Below, in pieces: positions 1 to 6,766 of a stretch of DNA of 11,647 nucleotides. Source of the DNA: an uncultured Lachnospiraceae bacterium (lineage in GTDB: Bacteria > Bacillota > Clostridia > Lachnospirales > Lachnospiraceae); the NCBI GenBank assembly GCA_937885345.1, contig CAKZZH010000056.1, positions 1 through 11,647 of the forward strand, given 5' to 3'. The stretch's first letter is position 1; every line of letters begins with the position of its first letter. A model generated the notes under the pieces. That model was not told where the DNA came from, searched no databases, and saw only the letters and a list, made by a program, of their open reading frames with translations. The translations under genes were made by a program, and so were the position numbers.

Positions 1-2
1 GG

Positions 3-50
3 CCCAATCCCCAATCCCCAATCCCCAATCCCCAATCCCCAATCCCCAAA
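3..50. repeat. Telomere-like CCCCAAT tandem array
   Basis: Five complete CCCCAAT units occupy 9-43, with a partial unit before (3-8) and a degenerate one after (44-50). At the left end of a linear molecule the 5' strand is expected to be C-rich, and it is. The complementary G-strand unit would be ATTGGGG, close to the TTGGGG telomeres of oligohymenophoran ciliates and the GGGGTTTT of spirotrichs. From memory, rumen ciliates (Litostomatea) carry a CCCCAAT-type telomere, but I cannot confirm this here. The array abuts AT-rich non-coding DNA and then a gene, as in short ciliate macronuclear chromosomes. The two G residues at 1-2 do not fit the repeat and may be an assembly edge. A plain microsatellite is the alternative. 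Confidence 0.8.
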
Positions 51-261
51 TAGTTATATTTTAAAATAAATTATATTAAAGATTTATAAATATTTTTATT
101 TTTAAAACAAATAATTAAGAAAATTATTTAATATGAAATAACTTATATCTATTTAACAATATGTATAAATAGGATTACCACTGAAATAATATTTCATAAG
201 ATGTCAATAATATATATAATAAAGATTTATATTCTAATTTGTCCAAAAGTTTCATTCAATA
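51..261. other. AT-rich subtelomeric / 3' untranslated DNA
   Basis: This stretch lies between the telomere-like array and the stop codon of the leftward gene. It is extremely AT-rich and I see no open frame, RNA gene or clear repeat in it. It would contain the 3' untranslated region of the leftward gene. AATAAA-like words occur on the minus strand (for example opposite 95-100), but in DNA this AT-rich they carry no weight. Confidence 0.5.
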
Positions 262-1338
262 TTAATTTGAATCATCTGGTGAATAAAAATATTCAAAATA
301 ATCTTTGATTGATTGAATTAAATATTTTTTTTTCTTGGTATATTCATGAAATTCTTTGCAATTAACAGGTTCATGATATTTAGTCATCATAATTAGTTGA
401 CATTCGAAATTATTTATTTTAGTTAATTGAAAAAATGAAGTATGTTTCGGAATTTTTTTGGGAGCTCCTCCTGATATTTCTAAAACAATAATCCATTTAT
501 TCCAACTAGGATTAATATTTCTGCATTTTAAAACAATATCTGCAGTCTGAATTATTTTTTCTTTAGTTATTGATACTTGGGTTTTTTCCCCGATCTTCAA
601 ATCTTTTAAATTATAATTGGGCATTATTTCGTTATTTGGTGCTATTGCTGATATTTTATTAGAATCTATTAAAATATTATATATATCTTTCAATTGTCCT
701 TTTATTATACCACTTTCATATCTTAATAAATTAATTGGTTCATTTTCTAAAAGTCCTTCAATTTCTTTGAATATTGTTAAAATAAAAACAGTTTTCTTTT
801 TTTCTTCAGGATTTAATGTTTTTTTTTCATATTTAATAGTTCTTAAAACCACAGTAGAGTTATCTTCGCTAACTTTGAATAAATCAATTTTAATCTGAAA
901 AAAATCATTATCTCTATTATTATTAAACAACCATTTTATAGATTTTATTTCAGGAAGATTCACGACTTTTTCAACCCTGGCAACAAAAGGATACATTTTA
1001 TACAAATTTCCTTTGAAAGTATTACCTACTTTATAAGTTCCTTTTCCTTTTATGTTAATGCAAGGATAATGTCCTTCATTTCCAAATATAGAAATGAATT
1101 CAAAATCCCTTATAAACATCCAAACTCTTTCTATATCTTGCTTAAAATGATAAGTATATTGAAATGATAGATTCCATTTTATTTTCTGTTTTGGAGGTTT
1201 AAATTCATCGGCATCTAATATATCATTATTTGTTGGTATGCTTATAATATTATAATTTTGATTAAAATATTTATTGTCATCTTGTTCCGGATCTTTATTA
1301 GTATTATTGGTTGAATTCGTGATATTGTATTCAGACAT
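262..1338 (-). CDS. Eukaryotic (probable ciliate) protein with two START/SRPBCC-like modules
   Basis: This 358-residue leftward gene is rich in Asn, Lys and Ile and far more AT-rich than anything to its right. The N-terminal ~50 residues look disordered and are rich in Asn, Thr and Asp. Two regions (about 57-200 and 205-352) show a similar order of elements: an amphipathic helix, a GxxF/GxxT strand turn, alternating beta strands with a Trp at a strand end (KWLF and KWIIVLE), and a C-terminal helix. I read this as tandem helix-grip (Bet v1/START, SRPBCC) folds, which bind hydrophobic ligands. This is inference from pattern, not recognition of a named family. There is no signal peptide, transmembrane segment or bacterial ribosome binding site. 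The frame is intact in the standard code without introns. The ATG abuts the junction with bacterial DNA, so its promoter is absent and the true start could lie further upstream in the lost part. Confidence 0.7.
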   Translation of the reverse strand: MSEYNITNSTNNTNKDPEQDDNKYFNQNYNIISIPTNNDILDADEFKPPKQKIKWNLSFQYTYHFKQDIERVWMFIRDFEFISIFGNEGHYPCINIKGKGTYKVGNTFKGNLYKMYPFVARVEKVVNLPEIKSIKWLFNNNRDNDFFQIKIDLFKVSEDNSTVVLRTIKYEKKTLNPEEKKKTVFILTIFKEIEGLLENEPINLLRYESGIIKGQLKDIYNILIDSNKISAIAPNNEIMPNYNLKDLKIGEKTQVSITKEKIIQTADIVLKCRNINPSWNKWIIVLEISGGAPKKIPKHTSFFQLTKINNFECQLIMMTKYHEPVNCKEFHEYTKKKKYLIQSIKDYFEYFYSPDDSN

Positions 1339-1350
1339 TTATAAATATTG
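1329..1350. other. Junction between eukaryotic and bacterial DNA
   Basis: Left of this point the sequence encodes the leftward AT-rich gene, whose ATG is the complement of 1336-1338. Right of it the plus strand encodes a recognisable RodA/FtsW C-terminus. Bases 1332-1338 can be read both as the first codons of the leftward gene and as part of a plausible RodA stretch, IQTFINIGVV. The change in base composition is abrupt. The shared bases look like a short overlap or microhomology, as expected at a false assembly join or a template-switch chimera. Confidence 0.75.
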
Positions 1351-1523
1351 GAGTTGTATCCAATATTCTGCCTAATACCGGAATTCCGCTTCCGTTCGTC
1401 AGTTCGGGATTGAGTTCACTCATTGCTCTGTATTTCGGTATGGGTCTTGTTCAAAGTGTTCGTATAAGCAAGAAAAAGTCGTTGGAGGAGGCTAATCGTG
1501 AACATTGGACTGATCGCTCATGA
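1332..1523 (+). CDS. rodA: RodA/FtsW peptidoglycan polymerase, C-terminal fragment
   Basis: The plus frame with codons starting at 1332 is open from 1323 and ends at a TGA at 1521-1523. It encodes the last ~63 residues of a SEDS-family protein, the membrane glycosyltransferase that polymerises lipid II into glycan strands. The family hallmark is clear: NIGVVSNILPNTGIPLPF followed by VSSGLSSLIALYFGMGL, which is the conserved loop and final transmembrane helix, then a basic cytoplasmic tail. The preceding residues IQTFI also fit the family, so bacterial homology reaches about 1329-1332. The rest of the gene is missing because of the junction with foreign DNA. RodA is preferred over FtsW because mgsA follows directly, an arrangement I recall from mre/min/rodA clusters of Lachnospiraceae, but FtsW cannot be excluded from this fragment. 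The stop overlaps the mgsA start by 26 bases, suggesting translational coupling. Confidence 0.85.
   Translation, partial: QTFINIGVVSNILPNTGIPLPFVSSGLSSLIALYFGMGLVQSVRISKKKSLEEANREHWTDRS
1484..1491 (+). promoter_or_regulatory. Shine-Dalgarno site setting the GTG start of mgsA
   Basis: GGAGGAGG lies inside the end of the rodA frame, six bases before the GTG at 1498-1500. It is the strongest ribosome site nearby. The protein starting at this GTG matches the family N-terminus (MxIxLIAHD), so it supports GTG as the true start. Confidence 0.8.
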
Positions 1524-1890
1524 TTCCAAGAAAAAGCTTATGCAGAACTTCTGCATTGCTTACAAGGGAATACTTAACAAACATGAGCTCTATTCAACAG
1601 GGACAACAGGGAGACTTATCGAGGAGGTTACCAATCTTACGGTTCACAAATATCTCGCCGGTCATCTTGGCGGTGAGCAGCAGCTTGGAACCCAGATTGA
1701 AACCAATGATATGGATATGGTTATTTTCCTTAGAGATCCCGAGAAACCGGCTAAGCATGAGCCGGATGTTGCCAACATATTTCGTTTATGTGATATTCAT
1801 AACATTCCTTTGGCAACCAATCTTGCAACTGCAGAGGTTTTAGTCCTTGCGCTTGACAGGGGAGACCTTGCATGGAGGGAATATGTATAA
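1498..1890 (+). CDS. mgsA: Methylglyoxal synthase
   Basis: MgsA converts dihydroxyacetone phosphate to methylglyoxal and phosphate in the cytosol, a bypass of lower glycolysis that releases phosphate when sugar phosphates accumulate. The 130-residue length fits the family (B. subtilis ~137). The N-terminus GLIAHDSKK, the phosphate-binding TGTTGRLIEE (residues 34-43), the IFLRDP strand (76-81) and HEPDV (87-91, with the conserved His87 and Asp90) are all present, as is NIPLATNLATAE. Unusually, the motif GGDQQ holding the catalytic aspartate (Asp71 in E. coli) reads GGEQQ here, with Glu60. I believe some Lachnospiraceae homologues share this, but could not check. The gene starts with GTG, overlaps the end of rodA by 26 bases and overlaps the carboxypeptidase start by 8, so it is translated within the operon. 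Confidence 0.95.
   Translation: MNIGLIAHDSKKKLMQNFCIAYKGILNKHELYSTGTTGRLIEEVTNLTVHKYLAGHLGGEQQLGTQIETNDMDMVIFLRDPEKPAKHEPDVANIFRLCDIHNIPLATNLATAEVLVLALDRGDLAWREYV
1874..1880 (+). promoter_or_regulatory. Shine-Dalgarno site setting the carboxypeptidase start
   Basis: GGAGGGA ends two bases before the ATG at 1883. A TTG 36 bases upstream is in the same frame but has no such site, and it would bury the signal peptide behind 12 polar residues. This favours the ATG. Confidence 0.7.
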
Positions 1891-2878
1891 GCGCTTAATA
1901 CGCTGTATTATATTATCTGCATTTGTAATCCTATGTTTTGGATGCCGCAGAGAATCTGACAGATCATCTCAATTATTTGAGGGATTCGATTCCGAAAACA
2001 TCATGATATCGGATATGTCTTTTAATGCGCCTGTCAGCAAATATAAGGGCTTTGCTTCAGATCTTGCTGTTGTTTATGACAGTTCGGACAGTGCAGACTC
2101 ATACCTCCTTAATGCCAAAGGCGGTATTCTCGTCGATGTCACATCAAACGACGTTATCTACAAAAAGAATATTTTCGGAAGGGTTTATCCTGCAAGTACA
2201 ACCAAGATATTAACTTCACTTCTTTCAATTGAAAACTCTGATATTAAGGAGATCAGAACTATGGGTGATGAAGTTATCATCAATACACCCAATGCCAGTC
2301 TTTGTGATTTCAGAGTGGGAGATAATATTTCTTTTGATATTGTTTTACACGGTACTTTGATGATCTCCGGAAACGATGCGGCAGCGGCACTTGCACTTTT
2401 TGCCGCTGATTCCATGTCCGAATTTGTTGATATGATGAATGCGAAGGCACATAAGCTTGGTGCCACGGGTTCTGTTTTTGTTAATCCTCATGGGTTGCAC
2501 GATGCAGGGCATTACACGACTCCGTATGATATGTATCTGATATTTAATGAGTGTATTAAGAATTCATATTTTATGGATGTGGTAGGCTGCGAGAAATACT
2601 ATGATACTTTTTCACGTACGACCGCAGTTAAAACGTATGTGATCGCTGCCGATTACAAAAGCACCAATCCTTTTATTTCCGGTTCTGTTGCCACACCTGA
2701 CGGGGTAACGGTCTACGGCGGCAAATCCGGAACCACTGATGAAGCTGCAAGTTGTTATATCAATTGTTTTGAATATAAGGGTCATACCTTTATTGAGGCC
2801 GTTTTCGGCTGTGAGAGCAAAGCGAAGTGTAACAGCGATCTTGTTTTTTTGATTAATAAAGCTATGGGATCATTATAG
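1883..2878 (+). CDS. D-alanyl-D-alanine carboxypeptidase (peptidase S11, DacF-like)
   Basis: This family of penicillin-binding proteins removes the terminal D-Ala from peptidoglycan stem peptides outside the membrane, trimming cross-links. Starting at ATG 1883 the product has 331 residues. It begins with a short basic and hydrophobic signal sequence (residues 1-20) ending in FGC, with Cys21 as a possible lipid-modified cysteine, although the lipobox is imperfect. The active-site triad motifs are in order: STTK (Ser105 nucleophile, Lys108), SGN (162-164) and KSG (281-283) in place of the usual KTG. The conserved NPHGL follows at 201-205. The protein ends soon after the catalytic domain, so it lacks the C-terminal domain and amphipathic membrane anchor seen in DacA/DacF. 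A lipid anchor would compensate. The start overlaps the mgsA stop by 8 bases, and the next gene follows after 15. Paired with RodA, it suits wall elongation. Confidence 0.9.
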   Translation: MYKRLIRCIILSAFVILCFGCRRESDRSSQLFEGFDSENIMISDMSFNAPVSKYKGFASDLAVVYDSSDSADSYLLNAKGGILVDVTSNDVIYKKNIFGRVYPASTTKILTSLLSIENSDIKEIRTMGDEVIINTPNASLCDFRVGDNISFDIVLHGTLMISGNDAAAALALFAADSMSEFVDMMNAKAHKLGATGSVFVNPHGLHDAGHYTTPYDMYLIFNECIKNSYFMDVVGCEKYYDTFSRTTAVKTYVIAADYKSTNPFISGSVATPDGVTVYGGKSGTTDEAASCYINCFEYKGHTFIEAVFGCESKAKCNSDLVFLINKAMGSL

Positions 2879-2893
2879 CTGTGAGTATGTAAA

Positions 2894-4255
2894 ATGAGCA
2901 GAAGACCTGATAATGTTAAGAAAATTCAATCCAGAATCAATATCAATATAGGCCTCATTGTGCTTATTGTAATTCTTATTTATATTCTTATTACTTTTTT
3001 TATCTATCTTACCCAGAAAAGAACCAAGGTTTACCAGGTTAGTATGGGTTCCATTTCCCAGGATTCAGTATATACCGGGTTTGCAATTCGCGATGAGATG
3101 ATCGTTAAAGCACCTTATTCGGGACATGTAAATTATTTCAGCCGTAAGGGTGAAAGAGCGGGGATGGACAGTGTTCTTTTTACCATTGATGAAACCGGGA
3201 GTATCTCGGAACAAATCAATTTAATAACAGGAAGTGTTCAGGCAAAAGTGGATGTGGAGAAACTTAAGACATCTCTTTCTGATTTTACGCTTGTTTACAG
3301 TGATGATACTTTCTTCGAAATCTATGCGGACAAGGAAAAACTCTATGATGTAATGTATTCCTTTATCTATGATATTACGCTTGATCAGATTGATTCCACA
3401 CTTACAGCTGACAATACCTTTTTCCATAAAATAAACCCTGTCAGATCCGGAATTATTTCATATACGGTCGATGGCTATGAAAATATTAAGGAGAATGAGA
3501 TCACGCCGTCTCTCTTTAATATGACGGATTATTCGATATCTTCGCTTCAAACATCCGTGATCACAACAAATGACGATGCTTACAGGCTTATTTATGACGA
3601 TTATTGGAGCATATACTTTCTGCTTGATGATGATAAAATAAACTCATTTAAGGATTTAAAAACCATAGGAACTGAGTTTATAAGTACAGGGATTTCGCTT
3701 ACGCTTCCCTGTGAGATTATAAATATCGGTGAGAATTCATATCTGAAGCTTTCGCTTAATTCCTATGCGATCAATTATATTGACGACAGATTTATCAATG
3801 TAAAATTCACCGAAAGCAGCGTTGTCGGCCTTAAGATTCCCGTTTCTTCCGTACTTAAAAGAAATTTCTATACGATTCCGAAAGAGTATATAACCGGCGG
3901 CGATACTTTTATGCTTGAAAGCTATGACAGCAACGGAAATGTGACTTTTACGGCCGTTAAACCCACGATCTATTACGAGGATGAATCCTTTTATTATATC
4001 TCTACCAAAGAACTTGAAGCCGGTAATCTTATCAGGAAGAAGGATTCCGATGAGACCTTTGCCGTCGGTACGATCGGAGAACTTACAGGTGTGTACTGTG
4101 TCGACAGAGGATATGCGGTCTTCAGAAAAGTCGATATTATAGACGAAGGAAACGGTTATTATATAGTCACGCGCAACAATAAATACGGTATAAGTAATTA
4201 TGACAGGATTGCACTTGATTATACAACGGTAAGCGAGAATCAGCTGATTAATTAG
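2894..4255 (+). CDS. Membrane-anchored HlyD-like protein of unknown function
   Basis: The 453-residue product has a basic N-terminus, one transmembrane helix at about 18-40 and a large extracellular part, so it is a type II membrane protein. Soon after the helix comes a segment like the lipoyl/barrel-sandwich half-motif of HlyD and RND adaptor proteins (VKAPYSGHVNYFSRKGE, about 71-87, then a LFTID strand). The rest is rich in short beta strands, Asp, Tyr and Ser, with late segments resembling a second beta-barrel. The long coiled coil typical of true efflux adaptors is absent or very short. No ABC or RND transporter lies nearby, so an export role is doubtful. Its place between a carboxypeptidase gene and yggS-sepF suggests a role in wall synthesis or division, but that is inference. 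From memory, similar proteins sit beside yggS-sepF in other Lachnospiraceae. The ATG has only a weak ribosome site. Confidence 0.65.
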   Translation: MSRRPDNVKKIQSRININIGLIVLIVILIYILITFFIYLTQKRTKVYQVSMGSISQDSVYTGFAIRDEMIVKAPYSGHVNYFSRKGERAGMDSVLFTIDETGSISEQINLITGSVQAKVDVEKLKTSLSDFTLVYSDDTFFEIYADKEKLYDVMYSFIYDITLDQIDSTLTADNTFFHKINPVRSGIISYTVDGYENIKENEITPSLFNMTDYSISSLQTSVITTNDDAYRLIYDDYWSIYFLLDDDKINSFKDLKTIGTEFISTGISLTLPCEIINIGENSYLKLSLNSYAINYIDDRFINVKFTESSVVGLKIPVSSVLKRNFYTIPKEYITGGDTFMLESYDSNGNVTFTAVKPTIYYEDESFYYISTKELEAGNLIRKKDSDETFAVGTIGELTGVYCVDRGYAVFRKVDIIDEGNGYYIVTRNNKYGISNYDRIALDYTTVSENQLIN

Positions 4256-4257
4256 TT

Positions 4258-4263
4258 GGAGGA
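4258..4263 (+). promoter_or_regulatory. Shine-Dalgarno site of yggS
   Basis: GGAGGA starts just after the upstream stop codon and ends six bases before the ATG at 4270. It fixes this start, which also matches the family N-terminus. Confidence 0.75.
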
Positions 4264-4269
4264 AATGTA

Positions 4270-4962
4270 ATGATCAAAGAAAATCTACAGAGTGTGGAAG
4301 TGAGAATTCAGGCCGCTTGTGACAGAGCAGGACGTAATAGAAAAGAAGTGACGCTTTTGGCGGTCAGCAAAACCAAGCCGGTGGAGCTTCTTATGGAAGC
4401 TTATGAATGCGGTATTCGTATGTTCGGCGAGAATAAGGTGCAGGAGATCTGCGATAAAATGCCCAAGCTTCCGTCTGATATCAAATGGCATATGATCGGG
4501 CATCTGCAGCGCAATAAGGTTAAGGCGGTGATCGATAAGGCCTGTCTGATCCATTCGGTTGATTCTTTGAGACTTGCCGAAAAAATAAGCTATGAAGCCA
4601 CTGAAGCGGGTATTGTAATGCCTGTTTTACTCGAGATAAATATCGCAAGAGAAGAGACCAAATTCGGTTTCACCGATGATGAGGCAGAGAACGCACTCAG
4701 AGAGATTTCGCAGCTGCCCGGCCTTAGGATCGACGGCCTTATGACAAGCGCACCCTTCGTTACAGATCCCGAAGATAATCGTGTATATTTTAAGGCAATG
4801 AAGGATTTATCTATGGACTTAAAAACCAAAAACATATATAATAGTCCTATGAATGTGCTTTCAATGGGAATGACGGGAGATTTTGAAGTTGCGATCGAGG
4901 AAGGCTCCACAATTGTAAGAATCGGCACCGCTGTTTTTGGTGAGAGGCAGTATAATATATAA
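4270..4962 (+). CDS. yggS: PLP homeostasis protein, YggS/YlmE family
   Basis: This family binds pyridoxal 5'-phosphate on a single-domain TIM barrel like that of alanine racemase. It has no known enzymatic activity and helps keep PLP and amino-acid pools in balance. The 230-residue length is typical. The PLP lysine is Lys34 in LLAVSKTKP, followed by FGENKVQE, then WHMIGHLQRNK and IHSVDS. The C-terminal phosphate-binding signature LSMGMTGDFEVAI and VRIGTAVFGER completes the match. In Gram-positive bacteria the gene (ylmE) commonly lies directly before sepF (ylmF), as here, 23 bases apart. The membrane protein YlmG and RNA-binding YlmH that often follow in Bacilli are absent from this window. 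Confidence 0.95.
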   Translation: MIKENLQSVEVRIQAACDRAGRNRKEVTLLAVSKTKPVELLMEAYECGIRMFGENKVQEICDKMPKLPSDIKWHMIGHLQRNKVKAVIDKACLIHSVDSLRLAEKISYEATEAGIVMPVLLEINIAREETKFGFTDDEAENALREISQLPGLRIDGLMTSAPFVTDPEDNRVYFKAMKDLSMDLKTKNIYNSPMNVLSMGMTGDFEVAIEEGSTIVRIGTAVFGERQYNI

Positions 4963-4985
4963 GGAACGATGAGGAGATAAGCACA

Positions 4986-5630
4986 ATGGCTGAAAAGAAA
5001 GAGAATTTTTTCTCAAAGCTTATGAGTAAAATAGTTATTACCGATGATGATGAGGATATGGATGATGAGGATTATTCTTCAGAGAATGACGATTATGAAG
5101 ACATTCCAGAAGTGAAATCCCGTCCTGCAAGAAGCGAGTCGCCGAAAACAACTTATTCTTCTTATGTTGATGACGAAGAGGAAGAAGAGTATTCAAGACC
5201 TGTCAAGGCACCCAAGGTGCGCAATAAGAGAACGGCAAACAGACAGCAGTCATCCTATGATTCTTCAGATCGTTCCATGAGTTCGAGAATGGAAGGTGAT
5301 ACTAATGTTATAAGTATCAGGAGGGGAGATAAAGTGATATTTGAGGTTTGTGTTAAGAAGCCTACCAGTATTGAAGACGGAAGAATTATTTCCGATACTC
5401 TTCTTGAAGGAAAGGCCGTTGTTCTTAACCTTGAAGGAATTGACGTCAATCTTGCACAGAGGATCATCGATTATACCGGCGGTGCATGCTATTCGATCGG
5501 TGGCAAGTTACGCGGCGTTACAAGATATATTTATCTTGCGGCACCCAAGAGTATAGAGATCTCCGGCGATCTTATCGAAATGATCGAGACAACAGCCAAT
5601 TCTTTCGGCAGTTACAATAATTATTATTAA
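4986..5630 (+). CDS. sepF: Cell division protein SepF
   Basis: SepF polymerises into rings that bundle FtsZ filaments and tether them to the membrane. The 214-residue protein has a short amphipathic N-terminus (FFSKLMSKIV, about 8-17) suited to membrane binding. A long disordered linker rich in Asp, Glu, Ser and Arg runs over about 19-105. The conserved SepF (DUF552) domain spans about 107-200. In that domain IEDGRIISDTLLEGKAVVLN and IDVNLAQRIIDYTGGACYSI match the family helix-strand pattern, followed by GGKL and the APKSIEISG end. The linker makes it longer than B. subtilis SepF (about 150 residues), mostly through an acidic block at 20-40 and a DDEEEEE run at 62-68. Neighbouring yggS supports the call. 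A GAGGAG motif lies at 4970-4975, ten bases before the ATG. Confidence 0.93.
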   Translation: MAEKKENFFSKLMSKIVITDDDEDMDDEDYSSENDDYEDIPEVKSRPARSESPKTTYSSYVDDEEEEEYSRPVKAPKVRNKRTANRQQSSYDSSDRSMSSRMEGDTNVISIRRGDKVIFEVCVKKPTSIEDGRIISDTLLEGKAVVLNLEGIDVNLAQRIIDYTGGACYSIGGKLRGVTRYIYLAAPKSIEISGDLIEMIETTANSFGSYNNYY

Positions 5631-5644
5631 AGGCGGAATCATTT

Positions 5645-6730
5645 ATGTCCAAGAGGATTACCATTCATTACGATGATAAGCCGATTTACGATATTGTTAT
5701 AGAGAATGATTATATGAGTCTTGCGGACGAGATCAGGGCCATCGGCCTTGACGGCCGCAAGATTTGTGTTGTAAGTGATTCAAATGTTGCACCTTTATAT
5801 TTGGACGATCTTACAAACAAGCTATCTAAGATCGGTAAAATATTCAGCTATACATTTAATGCCGGCGAGGAAAGCAAGACGCTGGAAACCGTAGAGAATC
5901 TCTATGAATATCTAATACTCAATCATTTCGAGAGAAGAGATATTCTTGTGGCTTTAGGCGGTGGAGTAGTGGGCGATCTGACAGGCTATGCAGCCGCTAC
6001 ATACCTTAGAGGGATTGATTTTATACAGGTACCGACATCTCTTCTGGCGCAGGTTGATTCGAGCATCGGCGGTAAGACCGGTGTTGATTTCAGAAGTTAT
6101 AAGAATATGGTCGGTGCATTCCATATGCCCAGACTTGTCTATATGAATCTTAAAGTGCTTGATACGCTTGACGACAGATTATTTAATTCCGGTTTTGGCG
6201 AGATCATCAAGCACGGATACATCAAGAATGCCGAATATCTCGATTATATCGAGAATAATATCTCCGGTATCAAAGCGCGTGAATATGATGTGATGGAGCA
6301 TATCATATACGAGAGTTGCCTTATAAAGGCCGGCGTCGTTGAGAGAGATCCTCACGAAAAGGGCGAAAGAGCGCTGCTTAATTTTGGACACACGCTCGGG
6401 CATTCGATTGAGAAACTTTGCAATTTCAGTAAATATCACGGCGAGTGTGTTGTGCTCGGAATGATTTGCGCACTGGATATATGCGTTAACAGAAACCTTA
6501 TTTCCTCAGATGACTATGACAGAGCGATCAAGCTCTTTGCTGCATTCGGCTTTCCGCTTACAATTACCGGAATTGCTGCCGAAGAGGTTATTAAGGTTTC
6601 CAAAAGTGATAAGAAAATGGAAAACGGCAGCATTAAATTCTGCCTCCTAAGAGGCGTTGGAATGGGCTATATCGACAGAACCGTTACCGACGAAGAATGC
6701 CTTAAAGCGCTTGAAAAGGTGCTTAGATAG
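5645..6730 (+). CDS. aroB: 3-dehydroquinate synthase
   Basis: AroB makes 3-dehydroquinate from DAHP, the second step of the shikimate pathway, using NAD and a divalent metal. The 361-residue length is typical. The NAD-binding GGGVVGDLTGYAAATYLRG (105-123) is followed by the substrate region VPTSLLAQVDSSIGGKTGVD (129-148). Metal ligands are expected at Glu186 (GFGEIIKHG), His249 (NFGHTLGH) and His265 (YHGE), and all are present, with His253 as the second His of GHTLGH. The enzyme looks fully active. It sits 14 bases after sepF and 36 before lspA, with no promoter or terminator visible, so it is probably co-transcribed with division and envelope genes. No other shikimate-pathway gene occurs in the window. 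Confidence 0.96.
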   Translation: MSKRITIHYDDKPIYDIVIENDYMSLADEIRAIGLDGRKICVVSDSNVAPLYLDDLTNKLSKIGKIFSYTFNAGEESKTLETVENLYEYLILNHFERRDILVALGGGVVGDLTGYAAATYLRGIDFIQVPTSLLAQVDSSIGGKTGVDFRSYKNMVGAFHMPRLVYMNLKVLDTLDDRLFNSGFGEIIKHGYIKNAEYLDYIENNISGIKAREYDVMEHIIYESCLIKAGVVERDPHEKGERALLNFGHTLGHSIEKLCNFSKYHGECVVLGMICALDICVNRNLISSDDYDRAIKLFAAFGFPLTITGIAAEEVIKVSKSDKKMENGSIKFCLLRGVGMGYIDRTVTDEECLKALEKVLR

Positions 6731-6766
6731 GTTCGATAAAATCAGTTTAATGAATGGAGTAAATAT

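Noticed and set aside
3..50. CRISPR array or bacterial repeat at the left edge
   Set aside because: Units are 7 bases with no spacers, and the adjoining DNA is eukaryote-like. A telomere fits better.
617..898. Plus-strand frame of 93 codons opposite the eukaryote-like gene
   Set aside because: It is a shadow of the leftward gene. It has no ribosome site, its product is a run of hydrophobic residues from AT-rich DNA, and the leftward frame is four times longer.
1847..1882. TTG start 12 codons upstream for the carboxypeptidase
   Set aside because: There is no ribosome site there, and it would place polar residues before the signal peptide. The ATG at 1883 has a GGAGGGA just upstream.
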